From: Desulfosporosinus sp. OT
GTDB lineage: Bacteria; Bacillota; Desulfitobacteriia; Desulfitobacteriales; Desulfitobacteriaceae
Assembly (NCBI RefSeq): GCF_000224515.1
Contig: NZ_AGAF01000105.1
Span: 1-64,000, forward strand
DNA: 64,000 nt
Reading direction: 5' to 3'
Part shown: positions 18,101 through 27,775 of the stretch, in pieces
Layout of the letters: each line of letters begins with the position of its first letter
Numbering within the stretch: the stretch's first letter is position 1
Translations under genes and position numbers: made by a program
Notes under the pieces: model-generated
Seen by the model: the letters and a program-made list of their open reading frames with translations, nothing else
The model's database searches: none
Told to the model about the DNA's origin: nothing

Positions 18101-18315
18101 TCAGGCAACAAAGGTTCGATATAGGTAATCTCGGCTGTTTTTACATCCGTCATGATGGTTGCTGGATTACTGTTGACCAGGACGACTTCAATCCCCACTT
18201 CACGAAGGGCCTTACACGCTTGGGTCCCGGCATAATCAAATTCTGCGGCTTGCCCAATCACAATCGGGCCGGACCCGATGACCAGGACCTTTTTCCACGC
18301 CGGGTTAAGAGGCAT
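15118..18315 (-). CDS. carB: Carbamoyl-phosphate synthase large chain
   Basis: Synthesises carbamoyl phosphate from bicarbonate, two ATP and ammonia channelled from CarA. The 1065-residue protein shows the duplicated ATP-grasp plan: [17 protein letters not shown] near the N-terminus and [17 protein letters not shown] near residue 555 open the two halves. ATP-grasp cores are at [12 protein letters not shown] and [12 protein letters not shown], and a C-terminal MGS-like regulatory domain follows (from about 930). It overlaps carA by 11 bp. Location with arg genes and not pyr genes suggests the arginine-linked isozyme, though it may serve both pathways. Confidence 0.97.
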   Translation of the reverse strand: MPLNPAWKKVLVIGSGPIVIGQAAEFDYAGTQACKALREVGIEVVLVNSNPATIMTDVKTAEITYIEPLLPEYLERIISKERPDALLPTLGGQTGLNLAMELVHSGVLKRYDVDLIGCDAETIYKAEDRDAFKETMLSLGEPVAESIIVTTLEEGALFAEKQGFPLIIRPAYTLGGTGGGIVKNTKNLEEILPRGLQASPIGQCLVERSVAGWKEIEYEVMRDAADNCITICNMENIDPVGIHTGDSIVVAPSQTLSDVEYQMLRASSLKIIRALGVNGGCNVQFALNPVSREYVVIEVNPRVSRSSALASKATGYPIAKMAALLSVGFTLPELTNPVTGNTSACFEPALDYVVVKFPRWPFDKFPAADHRLGTQMKATGEVMAMERTLEAALLKAARSLEIGSVGLRIAASGGWTEMEIEDKLSITDHERFFAIAEAFRRDWTIIEVQMLTQIDPFYLFKIKDLVLLEQRLQNESLTTELLHFAKVQGFSDLAIAKLTGRSEEMVRKMRFADGIIPVYKTVDTCAAEFASSTPYYYSSYEEEDEVLTGTGSKVVVLGSGPIRIGQGIEFDYCSVHALTALQEAGVESIMVNNNPETVSTDFDTADKLYFEPLTLEDVLHVLNKEKADGVLVQFGGQTAINLAGPLNRAGVRILGTQVDAIDMAEDRERFAQLLSHLGIPQSEGRSVTAVEQAQRVAEELEFPVIVRPSYVIGGRAMQVVENINELEDYLRRAIHLSPEHPILVDRYLEGKEVEIDAVSDGETTVIAGIMEHIERAGVHSGDSLAVYPPQSLTPAEIDQIQDFTCRIAEGSGIKGLINIQFVVVRGKVYVLEVNPRASRTVPILSKVTGIPLVNLAVQVSLGKTLKDLGYTRGLAPEVPFVVVKAPVFSFEKLTKVETSLGPEMKSTGEVLGMDTQFGHALAKAFAASHIPLPNEGNILVSVGEKDRPEAITLARQLAQLGFGVKGTGDTAKALALCGVKVEEVSESSEALREAVRHREFAFILSTPTKGKTPEVTGYLLRRLAAEHKVPCFTSMDTAKAVVRALQEIRSQTTPQVLSLQEYLEL

Positions 18316-19405
18316 TATTAGCCCTCCATTCCTGCATTAATTGCGCAAACTCGTCAAAAAGATAAAGGGATTCGCTCGGTCCTGGTCCAGCCTCTGGGTG
18401 GTATTGAACTGAAAATACAGGAAAATCCCGATGTTTAACTCCTTCGACGCTTTGATCATTGAGGTTGCGGTGGGTGATGTGCAAGGGAGTCTGATCCAAG
18501 CTTTCTTCGGCAATAGCGTAACCGTGATTTTGGGAGGTAATCGTCACTCTTTTGGATTGAAGATCTTGGACCGGTTGATTTCCACCCCGATGCCCAAACT
18601 TCATCTTATACGTGTCCCCCCCCAAAGCGAGTGACAAAAGTTGATGCCCAAGGCAAATACCGAAAATGGGTCGTTTGCCCATCAAACCTCGAATCGTTTC
18701 TATTCCCACTCCAACCTCCTTAGGGTCTCCTGGCCCATTGGACAGAAAGACGCCATCTGGCTGCAGATCTATGATCTGCTCTGCCGAGGCACTATGCGGA
18801 ACGACTGTCAGACGGAACCCACTTTCTTGCATCGCCTGTAAAATGTTTTTCTTAATTCCGAAATCAATGACCACAACATGAAACGGATCTATTTCAGCTT
18901 GAGCAGGAGGTAAGGTGTAGATTTTCGGGGTACTGACCTTAGCCACAACATCTGCTGGAACCAGCCATTCTTTCAACTTTGGAATTAATTCATTTAGGTT
19001 CTCAGTCTCAGTTGTAATAACCCCACGCAAAACACCGTGTTCTCGGATAATCCGCGTCAAAGCACGTGTATCGATCCCTTTAATACCGACAACTCCGGCT
19101 TGAGCCAATGTCCTCGAGAGATTCTTCTCCATCTGCCAATGACTAGGATTACGTGCAGCCTCTTTCACGATAAACCCCTGAACCTGGGCCTTTTCCGATT
19201 GGTCATCTAGTCTGTTTATCCCATAATTTCCAATGAGAGGATAAGTCATGCATACCATTTGTCCGGCATAAGAGGGGTCCGTCAGAACCTCTTGATAGCC
19301 CGTCATACCTGTATTGAAAACCACTTCTCCAAAGGCCTCTCCTGCTGCTCCAAAAGACTCTCCCAGTAAAACTTTCCCAGTCTCAAGTACGAGTGCTGCT
19401 TTCAT
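18305..19405 (-). CDS. carA: Carbamoyl-phosphate synthase small chain
   Basis: Glutamine amidotransferase subunit that releases ammonia for CarB. The N-terminal CPSase small-chain domain ([15 protein letters not shown].., [18 protein letters not shown]) is followed by a class I glutaminase with nucleophile Cys in GICLGHQ and the His-Glu pair in [10 protein letters not shown]. Its 366 residues are normal. GAGGAGGG precedes the ATG. It lies 143 bp after argD and overlaps carB. Confidence 0.97.
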   Translation of the reverse strand: MKAALVLETGKVLLGESFGAAGEAFGEVVFNTGMTGYQEVLTDPSYAGQMVCMTYPLIGNYGINRLDDQSEKAQVQGFIVKEAARNPSHWQMEKNLSRTLAQAGVVGIKGIDTRALTRIIREHGVLRGVITTETENLNELIPKLKEWLVPADVVAKVSTPKIYTLPPAQAEIDPFHVVVIDFGIKKNILQAMQESGFRLTVVPHSASAEQIIDLQPDGVFLSNGPGDPKEVGVGIETIRGLMGKRPIFGICLGHQLLSLALGGDTYKMKFGHRGGNQPVQDLQSKRVTITSQNHGYAIAEESLDQTPLHITHRNLNDQSVEGVKHRDFPVFSVQYHPEAGPGPSESLYLFDEFAQLMQEWRANNAS

Positions 19406-19548
19406 TTCATCCCTCCTCGGGAAAAATCCTTATTCATTTTATAATCCCCTATATCTCTTGCCATTAGTTTTTGACCTTACCGTCTAATCTGGCTCCCTGT
19501 TCTCGGTTTTACCTCTGAACCCTGGCTTCCGCCCTCTGAACTCTGGAA
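19406..19548. other. argD-carA spacer with degenerate repeat
   Basis: Contains the near-duplicate phrases CCTCTGAACCCTGG and CCTCTGAACTCTGG (about 19509-19546). They are of the same low-complexity style as the CAGAGG-rich repeats near 20816 and 51085. No promoter is evident. Confidence 0.4.
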
Positions 19549-20754
19549 TTACCAAAGCTCCTGAAAGACTTCATCCAAGATCTCCAAGGCCTTATCCATT
19601 TCAGGTTTCTCAACAATCAGGGGAGGAAGGAAACGCAAGACCTGCCCGCCAACGCAGTTGATCAGAAGTCCTTTTTGCCGACAAGCTTCTACGATCTCCG
19701 GACCCAGCTTAGAAACGGGCCATCCTAAGATAAACCCTTGTCCTCGAACAGGGTCACCTGTTTGATACTTCTGGGCCAGTTTCTCGAGTCCTTTTCGAAA
19801 ATACAAGGACCTCTCTTGAACCCCTGCCAAAAATCCTTCTTCGAGTATCACATCTAAGACGGCACACCCTGCCGCAGTCGCCAGAGGGTTTCCCCCAAAG
19901 GTTGAAGCATGATCACCCGGCTGAAAAGCTTGCGCAACTTCATCTCTGGCCAACATCGCTCCGATTGGCACACCACCACCCAAGGCTTTAGCTAAGGTCA
20001 TAACATCCGGAGCCACTCCACTCCATTCACAAGCAAAGAGTTTCCCGGTCCGACCTATGCCGCACTGCACCTCATCAAAAATCAATAGTGCTCCATATTG
20101 GTCACACAAAGCACGCGCCGCTTGAAGAAACGCTGTCTCAGCCGGAATTACTCCCCCTTCACCCTGAATAGGCTCGATGAAGACTGCTGCTGTATTTTCA
20201 TTGACCTTAGATCTTAAGTCCTCGATATCATTCAAGGCGGCATAAGAGAATCCTGAAGGAAGCGGATCATACCCTTCCTGATATTTTGTTTGTCCTGTAA
20301 GGGTGAGAGTTGCCAAGGTCCGTCCATGAAATGAATTCTTGAACGAGACTACCTCGCATTTGTGCGCCCCAAAGTTTTTCTTAGCATATTTCCGAGCAAG
20401 CTTGATCGCCGACTCATTAGCCTCTGCCCCGCTGTTGCAAAAGAACACTTTATCAGCGAAAGAATGTTTCACTAAGCGCTCCGCTAAAGCGACTTGATTC
20501 GGTATCCAGTATAGATTTGAAGTGTGCAGAATTTCTGTGGCCTGTTCTTGCACAGCATGGACAATCGCCGGATGGCTATGCCCAAGTGAGTTGACCGCTA
20601 GACCCGTCAGAAAATCCAAATAACGTTTTCCTTCAGAATCCCAGACCCATACGCCATCCCCTTTGACCATCGTCATTGCTAGGCGGCCATAGGTATTCAT
20701 TACTACATTTTTTCCGCGTTCAATGATTTCTTCAGTTGATATGCCTTCTAACAT
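19549..20754 (-). CDS. argD: Acetylornithine aminotransferase
   Basis: PLP-dependent class III aminotransferase that converts N-acetylglutamate semialdehyde to N-acetylornithine. The PLP lysine lies in TLAKALGGGVPIGA, with the cofactor-binding FIEPIQGEGG, FDEVQCGIGRTG and FCNSGAEANE motifs. Length is 401 residues. It follows argB by 90 bp, and the spacer contains a degenerate CAGATGCCAGAAG repeat. In this pathway the same enzyme may also act in lysine synthesis; that is not testable here. Confidence 0.95.
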   Translation of the reverse strand: MLEGISTEEIIERGKNVVMNTYGRLAMTMVKGDGVWVWDSEGKRYLDFLTGLAVNSLGHSHPAIVHAVQEQATEILHTSNLYWIPNQVALAERLVKHSFADKVFFCNSGAEANESAIKLARKYAKKNFGAHKCEVVSFKNSFHGRTLATLTLTGQTKYQEGYDPLPSGFSYAALNDIEDLRSKVNENTAAVFIEPIQGEGGVIPAETAFLQAARALCDQYGALLIFDEVQCGIGRTGKLFACEWSGVAPDVMTLAKALGGGVPIGAMLARDEVAQAFQPGDHASTFGGNPLATAAGCAVLDVILEEGFLAGVQERSLYFRKGLEKLAQKYQTGDPVRGQGFILGWPVSKLGPEIVEACRQKGLLINCVGGQVLRFLPPLIVEKPEMDKALEILDEVFQELW

Positions 20755-20844
20755 CTCTTTATACCCCCATTTTCGAGTTCGCTATTCGTCCTTCAAACCA
20801 CGAACCACTAATTCCGGCTTCTGGCATCTGATCACTGACTTCTG

Positions 20845-21738
20845 TCAAGCAAACATCGTTCCAATGCCCCCATCGGTAAACAATTCAAGTAAAATAGCAT
20901 GGCTTAACCGACCGTCTAGGATATGCACACTTCCAACACCGCTCTCTAAAGCTGAGACCGCACATTCTACTTTGGGTAGCATTCCACCGTTTAGAATTCC
21001 TTCGTCTACAAGTGTGGCCACTTCTCCTCTGGAAATCGTCGAAATGAGAGAGTTCGGATCGGTTACATCGCGTAGTATTCCTCGCACGTCCGTCAGCAGA
21101 AGCAGCTTATCAGCCTTCAATGCCTCTGCTACTTTTCCGGCAACCGTGTCCGCATTCACATTATACGTTTCCCCGTTTTCTCCACTGGCGACTGGAGAAA
21201 TGACGGGGATATATCCCTGTCCCAGTAAAGTGTGCAAAATATCTGGTGTAACGCTTTGGATTTCTCCAACATACCCCAGATCAATATCTTCCATCTTGCC
21301 TTGGCTATTCGCCATCTGCATGGGTTTCTTAGCTGCTATGAGTAGTTGTGCGTCTTTACCGGATAAACCAACACCCTTCCCTCCAAAGCGATTGAGGAGA
21401 GAGACCATCTCGGTGTTCAACTTTCCTAACAAAACCATTTGCGCAATCTCCATAGTTTGCGCATCAGTGACTCTTAATCCCCGTACAAATTGGCTTTCAA
21501 TCCCAACTTTCTTCAGCATGGCATTGATCTCCGGTCCACCGCCGTGGACTACTACGGGCCGAATCCCAACCGAATGCAAGAGCAAGACATCCATGATAAC
21601 CGATTCTTTCAAGACAGGATCAATCATGGCATGGCCGCCATACTTAATCACAACGGTCTTGCCTGCAAATTTTTGGATATACGGAAGGGCTTCCACTAAA
21701 ACCCGAGCTTTGCTTAAGCCCTGTTCCATTGGGGTCAT
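20845..21738 (-). CDS. argB: Acetylglutamate kinase
   Basis: Phosphorylates N-acetylglutamate, usually the arginine-feedback-controlled step when the acetyl cycle (ArgJ) is used. The amino-acid-kinase fold is clear: [35 protein letters not shown] set the start at ATG 21738, eight bases after GGAGG; the GTG at 21753 contains the ribosome site itself. The resulting 297 residues are typical. The N-terminal helix [21 protein letters not shown] resembles that of arginine-sensitive hexameric enzymes, which suggests feedback inhibition. Confidence 0.96.
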   Translation of the reverse strand: MTPMEQGLSKARVLVEALPYIQKFAGKTVVIKYGGHAMIDPVLKESVIMDVLLLHSVGIRPVVVHGGGPEINAMLKKVGIESQFVRGLRVTDAQTMEIAQMVLLGKLNTEMVSLLNRFGGKGVGLSGKDAQLLIAAKKPMQMANSQGKMEDIDLGYVGEIQSVTPDILHTLLGQGYIPVISPVASGENGETYNVNADTVAGKVAEALKADKLLLLTDVRGILRDVTDPNSLISTISRGEVATLVDEGILNGGMLPKVECAVSALESGVGSVHILDGRLSHAILLELFTDGGIGTMFA

Positions 21739-21755
21739 CTTCAACACCTCCACTC

Positions 21756-23015
21756 TTAAGTTCGATAACTCCCATTTATTGTGACGTACTCATGGGTCAG
21801 ATCACACCCCCAGGCAGTTGCGCATTCTTCCCCAAGGTGAAGGTTCAAGTTGATATGAACGTCTTTAAACTGAAGAATCTCCTTAGCCTTTTCTTCCGAA
21901 AATGCAACCCCTCTTCCTGCTTGAGCGACGACTAAATCCCCTAAGAAGATATCCACTTTTTGGGGGTCAAACTCCGCCCCGGCATACCCTGCGGCCGTAA
22001 AAATCCGCCCCCAGTTCGCATCTTCACCGAAGAGTGCGGTTTTTACTAAGCTGGAACCACAAATACTCCGGGCAATTTTCCGGGCATCGTCTTTTGTTTT
22101 AGCTCCAGATACCATGACTTCCATAAACTTGCTGGCGCCCTCCCCATCTCGGGCAATATCTTGGGCTAGCTGGGTGCAGATCATCTTCACCATTTTCTCA
22201 AAGTTCAACAAATCTTCCCCGCTCAAAGTCATCCCAGAGGCCCCATTCGCCAAAAAGAGAACCATATCATTGGTGCTGGTATCTCCATCAACTGTCACCA
22301 TGTTGAAACTTTCATCGACTGTTTCACGTAAGATACGCTGCAATTCCGCTGAGGGAATACTCGCATCCGTCGTCAAGAAACCTAACATGGTTCCCATATT
22401 CGGATGAATCATGCCTGACCCCTTAGCCATCCCGCCAATCGTGATCACGCCTCCTTGAGAACAAGGAAATTCATAGGCATGTTCTTTGACCGTCGTATCC
22501 GTCGTCATAATAGCGAGCGCGGCCCGATGTGCTCCGTCATCTGTCGTGTCCTTCTGCCCGCGAATGCCCTTGACCATATCTCCAAGGAGCTCTGCACTCG
22601 CCGTTCGAATTCCATTTAAGACCCGTTCTATGGGCATTTCAACTCCGATCACACCAGTCGAGGCCACCAGAACATCCTCAACTGGAATAGCCGTATACAT
22701 GGCTACAACTTCAGCCATCGCCAACGCGACTTGATCACCAGATTCCCCTACACAAGCATTGGCATTCCCGCTATTGATTACAATAGCCTGGGCCAGACCA
22801 TCGTGCAAATGACGCTGGGTTAAATAAAGAGGGTGTGCTTTAACTAGGTTTCGAGTGTATACGCCAGCAGCTTGCGCTTGAACTTGCGAAAAAACCAACG
22901 CAACATCATATTTATCTTTATACTTTATTCCTGCCTGGACGCCGACCGCATAGAACCCCTTCGGAGCAGCTACACCGCCTTCAATTGACTTCCAAGATTC
23001 ATCAACATTACCCAC
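21756..23015 (-). CDS. argJ: Bifunctional ornithine acetyltransferase/N-acetylglutamate synthase
   Basis: Recycles the acetyl group from acetylornithine to glutamate, so no separate argE or argA is needed. The autoproteolysis site is visible as AIMTTDT, where cleavage precedes the catalytic Thr, and the C-terminal [12 protein letters not shown] and INGSYRT ending are typical. The 419-residue length exceeds the usual 405 mainly through the N-terminus. It starts at GTG nine bases after AGGAG. It lies 24 bp past argC. Confidence 0.96.
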   Translation of the reverse strand: MGNVDESWKSIEGGVAAPKGFYAVGVQAGIKYKDKYDVALVFSQVQAQAAGVYTRNLVKAHPLYLTQRHLHDGLAQAIVINSGNANACVGESGDQVALAMAEVVAMYTAIPVEDVLVASTGVIGVEMPIERVLNGIRTASAELLGDMVKGIRGQKDTTDDGAHRAALAIMTTDTTVKEHAYEFPCSQGGVITIGGMAKGSGMIHPNMGTMLGFLTTDASIPSAELQRILRETVDESFNMVTVDGDTSTNDMVLFLANGASGMTLSGEDLLNFEKMVKMICTQLAQDIARDGEGASKFMEVMVSGAKTKDDARKIARSICGSSLVKTALFGEDANWGRIFTAAGYAGAEFDPQKVDIFLGDLVVAQAGRGVAFSEEKAKEILQFKDVHINLNLHLGEECATAWGCDLTHEYVTINGSYRT

Positions 23016-23039
23016 GAATTCACACTCTCCTTTTTTGGA

Positions 23040-24065
23040 TTAGGGCCAAAGGGCCGTTCCAGTAATTCCTTGGCTTTCAGTACATCCCATCACAAGATTC
23101 ATATTTTGAATAGCTTGCCCTGCTGCGCCCTTGATTAGATTATCAATCGTAGCGATTAAGACAGCATTTCCTGTTCTTTGATCTACGGTCAATTGTAAGA
23201 AAGCATTATTGCTTCCACTGGCAAACTTCGTCTGCGGCCAAGTCCCCTGCGGCAAAACATGAATGAACTCTTCATTTTCATACTGTTCCAGCCAACAGCC
23301 GCGAAGATCTTCCTCTTTAACTCCTTGCTGAACCCCAGCATAGATCGTAACCAACATCCCTCTCGTCATAGGAACTAAGTGGGGCGTAAAATTAACGATG
23401 AGCGGCTGTCCTGCAGCCCGGGACAGTTCTTGTTCTATTTCTGGGGTATGACGATGAGTAGCCACCCCATACGCTTTAAAATTTTCATTAACCTCAGAAT
23501 AATGAAAGCCTAATGAGACCCCTCGCCCTGCCCCGGATACACCAGATTTGGCATCAATAATTACATTTCGTGTATGAAGCAAATTCTTGCGAAGCAAGGG
23601 GACCAACGCAAGTAAGGTCGCTGTTGGATAACAACCCGGATTGGCGATTAGAGATTGACCTCTAATTTGCTCGCGATAAAGTTCTGGCAAACCGTATACT
23701 GCATCTTTAAGTAACTCTGATGCGGGATGCTTGATCTTATACCATTCCTCATAAACCTGGAATGAATTCAATCGAAAGTCTGCTCCTAGATCAATGACTT
23801 TTATATTGCGAGATAAGAAAGTACTTGTTCTTGCCGCTGTTAACCCATGCGGAAGCGCGCAAAAAAGCACATCCAGATCCGGTACATTTTCATCCTGCAG
23901 AACCCCTACATTTTGACCATTCCAATGTGGATAAACCGAATCATAATCCTCTCCAGCTACGCTAGACGAAGAGAGATACAAATCATTGACTTCTTCATGA
24001 CGTTGCAACAAACGCACCAATTCCTGCCCCGCATAACCTGTGGCCCCAAGAACACCGACCTTCAT
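23040..24065 (-). CDS. argC: N-acetyl-gamma-glutamyl-phosphate reductase
   Basis: NADPH-dependent reduction of acetylglutamyl phosphate to the semialdehyde. The nucleotide-binding GVLGATGYAGQELVRLL opens the protein and the catalytic Cys is in NPGCYPTATLLAL; the late HLVPMTRGM motif is also present. I set the start at ATG 24065, after GGAGGGG, in place of the ATG at 24080 which precedes that ribosome site. This gives 341 residues. It is the first gene of the argCJBD-carAB run and carries the operator-promoter. Confidence 0.96.
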   Translation of the reverse strand: MKVGVLGATGYAGQELVRLLQRHEEVNDLYLSSSSVAGEDYDSVYPHWNGQNVGVLQDENVPDLDVLFCALPHGLTAARTSTFLSRNIKVIDLGADFRLNSFQVYEEWYKIKHPASELLKDAVYGLPELYREQIRGQSLIANPGCYPTATLLALVPLLRKNLLHTRNVIIDAKSGVSGAGRGVSLGFHYSEVNENFKAYGVATHRHTPEIEQELSRAAGQPLIVNFTPHLVPMTRGMLVTIYAGVQQGVKEEDLRGCWLEQYENEEFIHVLPQGTWPQTKFASGSNNAFLQLTVDQRTGNAVLIATIDNLIKGAAGQAIQNMNLVMGCTESQGITGTALWP

Positions 24066-24095
24066 ATCGTGCCCCTCCATTCTCTGGATTAATTC

Positions 24096-24133
24096 TTTCT
24101 ATAATTATACATATCGTCGCATAAAAATACAAT
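24096..24133 (-). promoter_or_regulatory. argC promoter with two tandem ARG boxes
   Basis: On the minus strand -35 TTGTAT (24127-24132) and -10 TATAAT (24104-24109) are 17 bp apart. ARG boxes lie at 24096-24113 (TATGTATAATTATAGAAA, one mismatch to the consensus) and 24116-24133 (ATTGTATTTTTATGCGAC, weaker), separated by two bases. The geometry is the same as at argF. Confidence 0.8.
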
Positions 24134-24210
24134 CCTTTGCCACAAAAAAGAGGGGGTCCCCCCAGATTTCGTTCTTCAATCTTCGAACCACAATTAGCCG
24201 CGTATAGCAT

Positions 24211-24273
24211 TCGATATAGGAAACATACTTCAAGTGGAGTATTTAACTAACCTGAAGTATGTTGAACTTATCG
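24211..24273. repeat. Hairpin repeat, copy 2
   Basis: Second copy of the element at 2645-2709. Here the outer stem is a perfect 10 bp, ACATACTTCA (24223-24232) with TGAAGTATGT (24253-24262). It lies between the amidohydrolase stop and the argC promoter. Confidence 0.75.
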
Positions 24274-24326
24274 TTGGGGGATTGGAACCTCGAACCTCGT
24301 TTAATGGTCATTGGATAACCAATATT

Positions 24327-25505
24327 TCACCTATCTAATCGAAACTCCCGCTTTATTTGTTGCAAAAGTTTTTTATCACTTAATACATCCGAACCTGTAA
24401 AGGCAAGCACCTGCATTGCTAGCATCACAAGGTTTTCCCCATCTGACGAGAGCGCCGCTTGGGCGAAATCTCGAGTATGCGGGATTTCTGTACCTGCTCC
24501 TAACGTTAAATACGGATGAATTGCCGGAACTGTCCAACTGACATTTCCCATGTCCACAGATCCCATAGCAGTTTGAGGGGCAGATATCTGCTTGACCCCT
24601 AACTCGCGAAGGTTTTTCGTGAAACATTCAGCCAATGACTGGTTTGTATGCATCTCATCATATGAAAACTCGAATTTCTGCCAAGTCATCTTTGCCGAAA
24701 CCATCGAGGCAGCTCCTTCAGCACAACGAATCACTTTTCCTCTCAATTCATCCAAATCCTTGCGTTTGCGGGCTCTCAGATAAAAACGTGCTACAGCACG
24801 TTCTGGAATAATATTCGGGACGGATCCTCCCTCTGTAATAATTCCGTTAATTTTCATATCCGGCGAGATCTGCTTTTTAAGTGCATTGATTCCGACAAAA
24901 AAATTTATAACTGCATCTAAAGCATTAATCCCAAAAGATGACGCTGCAACAGCGTGAGCAGCACGTCCGTGAAAAGTAAATTCCAACGCATCCAGAGCAA
25001 GACTGGAAATAACCGGAACATTTTGACTTCCTGGATGAAACATTATTGCAGCGTCGACATTCTTGAAAATTCCTTGCTCAACGAGGGTCACTTTCGCTCC
25101 ACTAGTTTCTTCTGCCGGGCAGCCGATGACTAAAATCTCACCTGAAAGTTCTAAACTCTTACTTAAAACAACTGCCGCACCAGCACTGGCTGCTCCTATT
25201 AAGTTGTGTCCACAGCCATGCCCCACCTCTGGCAACGCATCATATTCCGCCAAATAAGCAATCCGAGGACCTGGACGTGTACCCGAGAATCGAGCCAAAA
25301 AAGCTGTCTCTACTCCGGCAATCCCACGTTTTACTTCAAACCCATGTTGCTGAAGAAAACGGCTTAACACCTCGGACGCAAAGAATTCCTTATATCCGAG
25401 CTCTGGATGCTCCCCGATTTGGCGGGCAACCTCCCATACTTCCTTGCGCAGATGCTGTGCCTGATCTTTGAAAAACGCTTTAATCGCATCCATGGGATAT
25501 CCCAT
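24327..25505 (-). CDS. M20-family amidohydrolase/peptidase
   Basis: Zinc-dependent amidohydrolase of the M20 clan, closest in look to aminoacylase and p-aminobenzoyl-glutamate hydrolase types. Visible motifs are EHPELGYKEFFASE near the N-terminus, AYLAEYDALPEVGHGCGHN with metal ligands, and CPAEETSGAKV with the catalytic Glu pair. The dimerisation domain sits between about 180 and 300. Length is 392 residues. The start is ambiguous between ATG 25505 and ATG 25493. It lies upstream of argC on the same strand but is separated by a repeat and the argC promoter, so a direct arginine role is not implied; substrate unknown. Confidence 0.85.
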   Translation of the reverse strand: MGYPMDAIKAFFKDQAQHLRKEVWEVARQIGEHPELGYKEFFASEVLSRFLQQHGFEVKRGIAGVETAFLARFSGTRPGPRIAYLAEYDALPEVGHGCGHNLIGAASAGAAVVLSKSLELSGEILVIGCPAEETSGAKVTLVEQGIFKNVDAAIMFHPGSQNVPVISSLALDALEFTFHGRAAHAVAASSFGINALDAVINFFVGINALKKQISPDMKINGIITEGGSVPNIIPERAVARFYLRARKRKDLDELRGKVIRCAEGAASMVSAKMTWQKFEFSYDEMHTNQSLAECFTKNLRELGVKQISAPQTAMGSVDMGNVSWTVPAIHPYLTLGAGTEIPHTRDFAQAALSSDGENLVMLAMQVLAFTGSDVLSDKKLLQQIKREFRLDR

Positions 25506-25582
25506 CTCTCTTCTTAAATTCTTTCTCTATTTATTCATCTGTTTAAACCACGGCTAAACTCTACAATCAGTTATTTTAACTT

Positions 25583-26044
25583 TTAAGTAAAGTGCTTTCC
25601 ATTGTGAACAGGGTTAAACCTTCTGAATATTACCATCACGGATAACACCCCCAGAATTGGCCAGGAAACCACACCCCATAGAAGAATTAGACCTGTTTTC
25701 AGCTCACGGAAAAGTAACATACCCTGTAAGATTTGGTGTCCGACATACTGCAACTCGGAGGTGAACGGCAAGCCAGCGAGTATGACCAGTAACACCTGCA
25801 ACCCTGGATAGAGCAGATTTCCTTCAAACCATAAAAATGCTCCAAAAGCAAATCCAATGGTCAGTAAGCTTATAGCTAACCCAAGCCCCCATTTTCTGCG
25901 CTCAGCTAGGACCTTCACTCTAAAATTCACAGGGTGTACCACAATCTGAGCCATGATTTGAGCTTGAAAACTTTCTAATGCTGCTTGGGGAATTGGTTTA
26001 TCCTGAAATAGTTGAGTCCACAACTCGTTCTCCGTCTCCATCAT
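25583..26044 (-). CDS. Membrane protein partner of the sigma factor, possible anti-sigma
   Basis: The 153-residue protein has a cytoplasmic N-terminus of about 50 residues, then hydrophobic segments near 51-75, 79-92 and 117-140. It overlaps the sigma factor gene by 47 bp with a good AGGAGG ribosome site, so the two are co-expressed. Position and topology suggest an anti-sigma factor. It lacks the H-x3-C-x2-C zinc motif of ZAS proteins, and I cannot match it to a named family. Confidence 0.65.
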   Translation of the reverse strand: MMETENELWTQLFQDKPIPQAALESFQAQIMAQIVVHPVNFRVKVLAERRKWGLGLAISLLTIGFAFGAFLWFEGNLLYPGLQVLLVILAGLPFTSELQYVGHQILQGMLLFRELKTGLILLWGVVSWPILGVLSVMVIFRRFNPVHNGKHFT

Positions 26045-26576
26045 AGATATTCCTCCTCTCCAAGTGCTGGCGTAGTTTTTCTTTTCCCCGATGGAGGTAG
26101 GTCTTGACCCGGCTTACGGGAACCTGCAATACTAAGGCGATCTCTTCGTACGAAAGTTCTTGTTTATAACGCAAATAGAGTGTTTGTGCATAATGTTCAG
26201 GAAGCTCATTTAACACCTCAGAAAGCATGGAAGCTTGTTCTTTCGCTATCCAAACTTCCTCAGGCCTAGGTTGATGATCAACGAGGCTTTCATTCAGAAT
26301 CAACGGAACTTCTCTACGCCGTTTACGAAGGAGGTCAAGGGCTTTGTTACGAGCGATAGCATATAACCAAGCCCGAAACAGATGAGCCTCCGAGTATCGA
26401 TACAAGTTGCGGTAAGCGGCTAGAAACGCCTCCTGCGCACAATCCAAAACATCCTCCTCCGAACCAAGCGTTCGTCGCAAAAAATAAATTAAAGGCTCCT
26501 GATAACGTCGAACAAGATCAGCATATTGTTCGTGATGACCAGCTAGTACTTGCCGAATGATCTCGGCATCTTCCAT
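25998..26576 (-). CDS. ECF-type RNA polymerase sigma factor
   Basis: Two-domain sigma-70 family protein. Region 2 spans about residues 18-90 (YADLVRRYQ.., DCAQEAFLAAYRNL.., FRAWLYAIARNKALDLLR). Region 4 spans about 125-175 (LPEHYAQTLYLRY.., LSYEEIALVLQVPVSRVKTYLHRGKEKL). The start at ATG 26576 gives 192 residues and the usual ECF beginning; an in-frame start at 26654 lies upstream of the apparent promoter. A TGAAAC-N17-CGTA sequence just upstream looks like its own target promoter. The target regulon is unknown. Confidence 0.9.
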   Translation of the reverse strand: MEDAEIIRQVLAGHHEQYADLVRRYQEPLIYFLRRTLGSEEDVLDCAQEAFLAAYRNLYRYSEAHLFRAWLYAIARNKALDLLRKRRREVPLILNESLVDHQPRPEEVWIAKEQASMLSEVLNELPEHYAQTLYLRYKQELSYEEIALVLQVPVSRVKTYLHRGKEKLRQHLERRNIYDGDGERVVDSTISG

Positions 26577-26635
26577 ACCATTCCGGCTCCCATCCCAAGG
26601 CTCTTTTAAGCTCTCATTAATTCTCCTACTCTCAA

Positions 26636-26662
26636 TACGTAAGGCTAACCACAAAAGTTTCA
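26636..26662 (-). promoter_or_regulatory. ECF-type autoregulatory promoter
   Basis: Minus-strand TGAAAC (26657-26662), 17-bp spacer, CGTA (26636-26639), with TTTT after the -35 as in sigma-W/X-class promoters of Bacillus. It lies about 60 bases before the sigma factor start, as expected for autoregulation. Confidence 0.7.
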
Positions 26663-26742
26663 GTTAATTGACATGGTACCCTTCCATTTTAACCCACAAT
26701 CGTTTTATAAGAAAGGCCCATTTGGAGGGGAAGTTTCATTGA

Positions 26743-27645
26743 CTAATAAATACGCTTACCAAACGCAGAACAAATCAGCCCTACCGCTAGTTCGGCTGTT
26801 TTATTCTGATGATCCAAGATCGGATTCACTTCAACAATATCCATACTCGATAGATAGCCAGAATCTGCTAGGAGTTCCATTGCCAAATGTGCCTCCCGAT
26901 ATGTAATTCCTCCGATAACTGGAGTTCCAACACCTGGTGCCTCTTCTGGATCAATGACATCTACATCAAAACTAACATGAATTCCATCCGTTCCCTGGGA
27001 GGCAATTTTTATGCTCTGAGCAACCACTTCCTTCATTCCTCTTTGATCAATATCCCGCATAGTAAACACTGTGATCTTAGATTGGTGAAGCATTTCACGC
27101 TCTTTGGAATCTATTTCACGGGCCCCTATAATTACCGTGTTTTCCTCTCGTATCTTTTTTTGTTGTCCTCCAATAGATATTAATTCCTGCGCACCAATTC
27201 CATTGGACACCGCCAAGGACATCCCATGAATATTTCCGCTGTCCGTGGTATCATGTGAGTTATAATCCCCATGTGTATCAAACCAAATCAAACCAAAACT
27301 ACGGCCTTCTGTTGCCAAGCCTGCAAGAGCTCCGATTGCCAGGCTATGGTCTCCACCGAGGATTAAAGGAACGACCCCTTCCTTTATTGCCTCCGACACC
27401 TTCAGATAGAGCAATTCATTGATCGTTACAATTTCCGGTAAATACTTTAGCCGCTTGTCCTTGATTTCTCGTGTCTCTGGGACCGGAACCTCTAAATTTC
27501 CATGATCCTCAATGTCCCATCCTAACCTCTGTAGACGCTCGTTTAATCCAGCATATCTAATTGCACTAGGGCCCATATCCACCCCACGCCGGCCAGCCCC
27601 TAAATCAATAGGTACCCCAATAATTCGGATGACTTTTTTATTCAT
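26743..27645 (-). CDS. rocF: Arginase
   Basis: Manganese enzyme that hydrolyses arginine to ornithine and urea. The metal-binding motifs are all present: [21 protein letters not shown] and [18 protein letters not shown]. The arginase-type [22 protein letters not shown]-terminus and 300-residue length favour arginase over agmatinase. A GAGGTAG ribosome site precedes ATG. It sits 3 kb from the arginine synthesis run, so the cell can both make and degrade arginine and the two activities presumably need opposite regulation. No roc transport or aminotransferase genes are adjacent. Confidence 0.92.
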   Translation of the reverse strand: MNKKVIRIIGVPIDLGAGRRGVDMGPSAIRYAGLNERLQRLGWDIEDHGNLEVPVPETREIKDKRLKYLPEIVTINELLYLKVSEAIKEGVVPLILGGDHSLAIGALAGLATEGRSFGLIWFDTHGDYNSHDTTDSGNIHGMSLAVSNGIGAQELISIGGQQKKIREENTVIIGAREIDSKEREMLHQSKITVFTMRDIDQRGMKEVVAQSIKIASQGTDGIHVSFDVDVIDPEEAPGVGTPVIGGITYREAHLAMELLADSGYLSSMDIVEVNPILDHQNKTAELAVGLICSAFGKRIY

Positions 27646-27703
27646 ACACTTACTACCTCACTTTGACCAATCTTCACTTTAATGTGCCCCGAAAAAGAAA
27701 AAA

Positions 27704-27724
27704 GCTTGCAAATAATTTGCAAGC
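27704..27724 (-). terminator. Terminator downstream of the cwlD-linked genes
   Basis: GCTTGCAAAT-T-ATTTGCAAGC followed on the minus strand by TTTTTTC. It would end leftward transcripts that have crossed repeat region B, upstream of arginase. Confidence 0.75.
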
Positions 27725-27775
27725 ATATATTTCGTACACAAGTCAGGAACCGACCCGTGTCTCCCGATTCTTCCA

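Noticed and set aside
24081..24330. T-box or riboswitch before the arginine genes
   Set aside because: No T-box sequence (TGGNACCGCG) or specifier stem is visible; the ARG boxes explain regulation better.
26577..26654. Longer start of the sigma factor
   Set aside because: It would begin upstream of the CGTA element of the predicted promoter and adds residues unlike sigma region 2.
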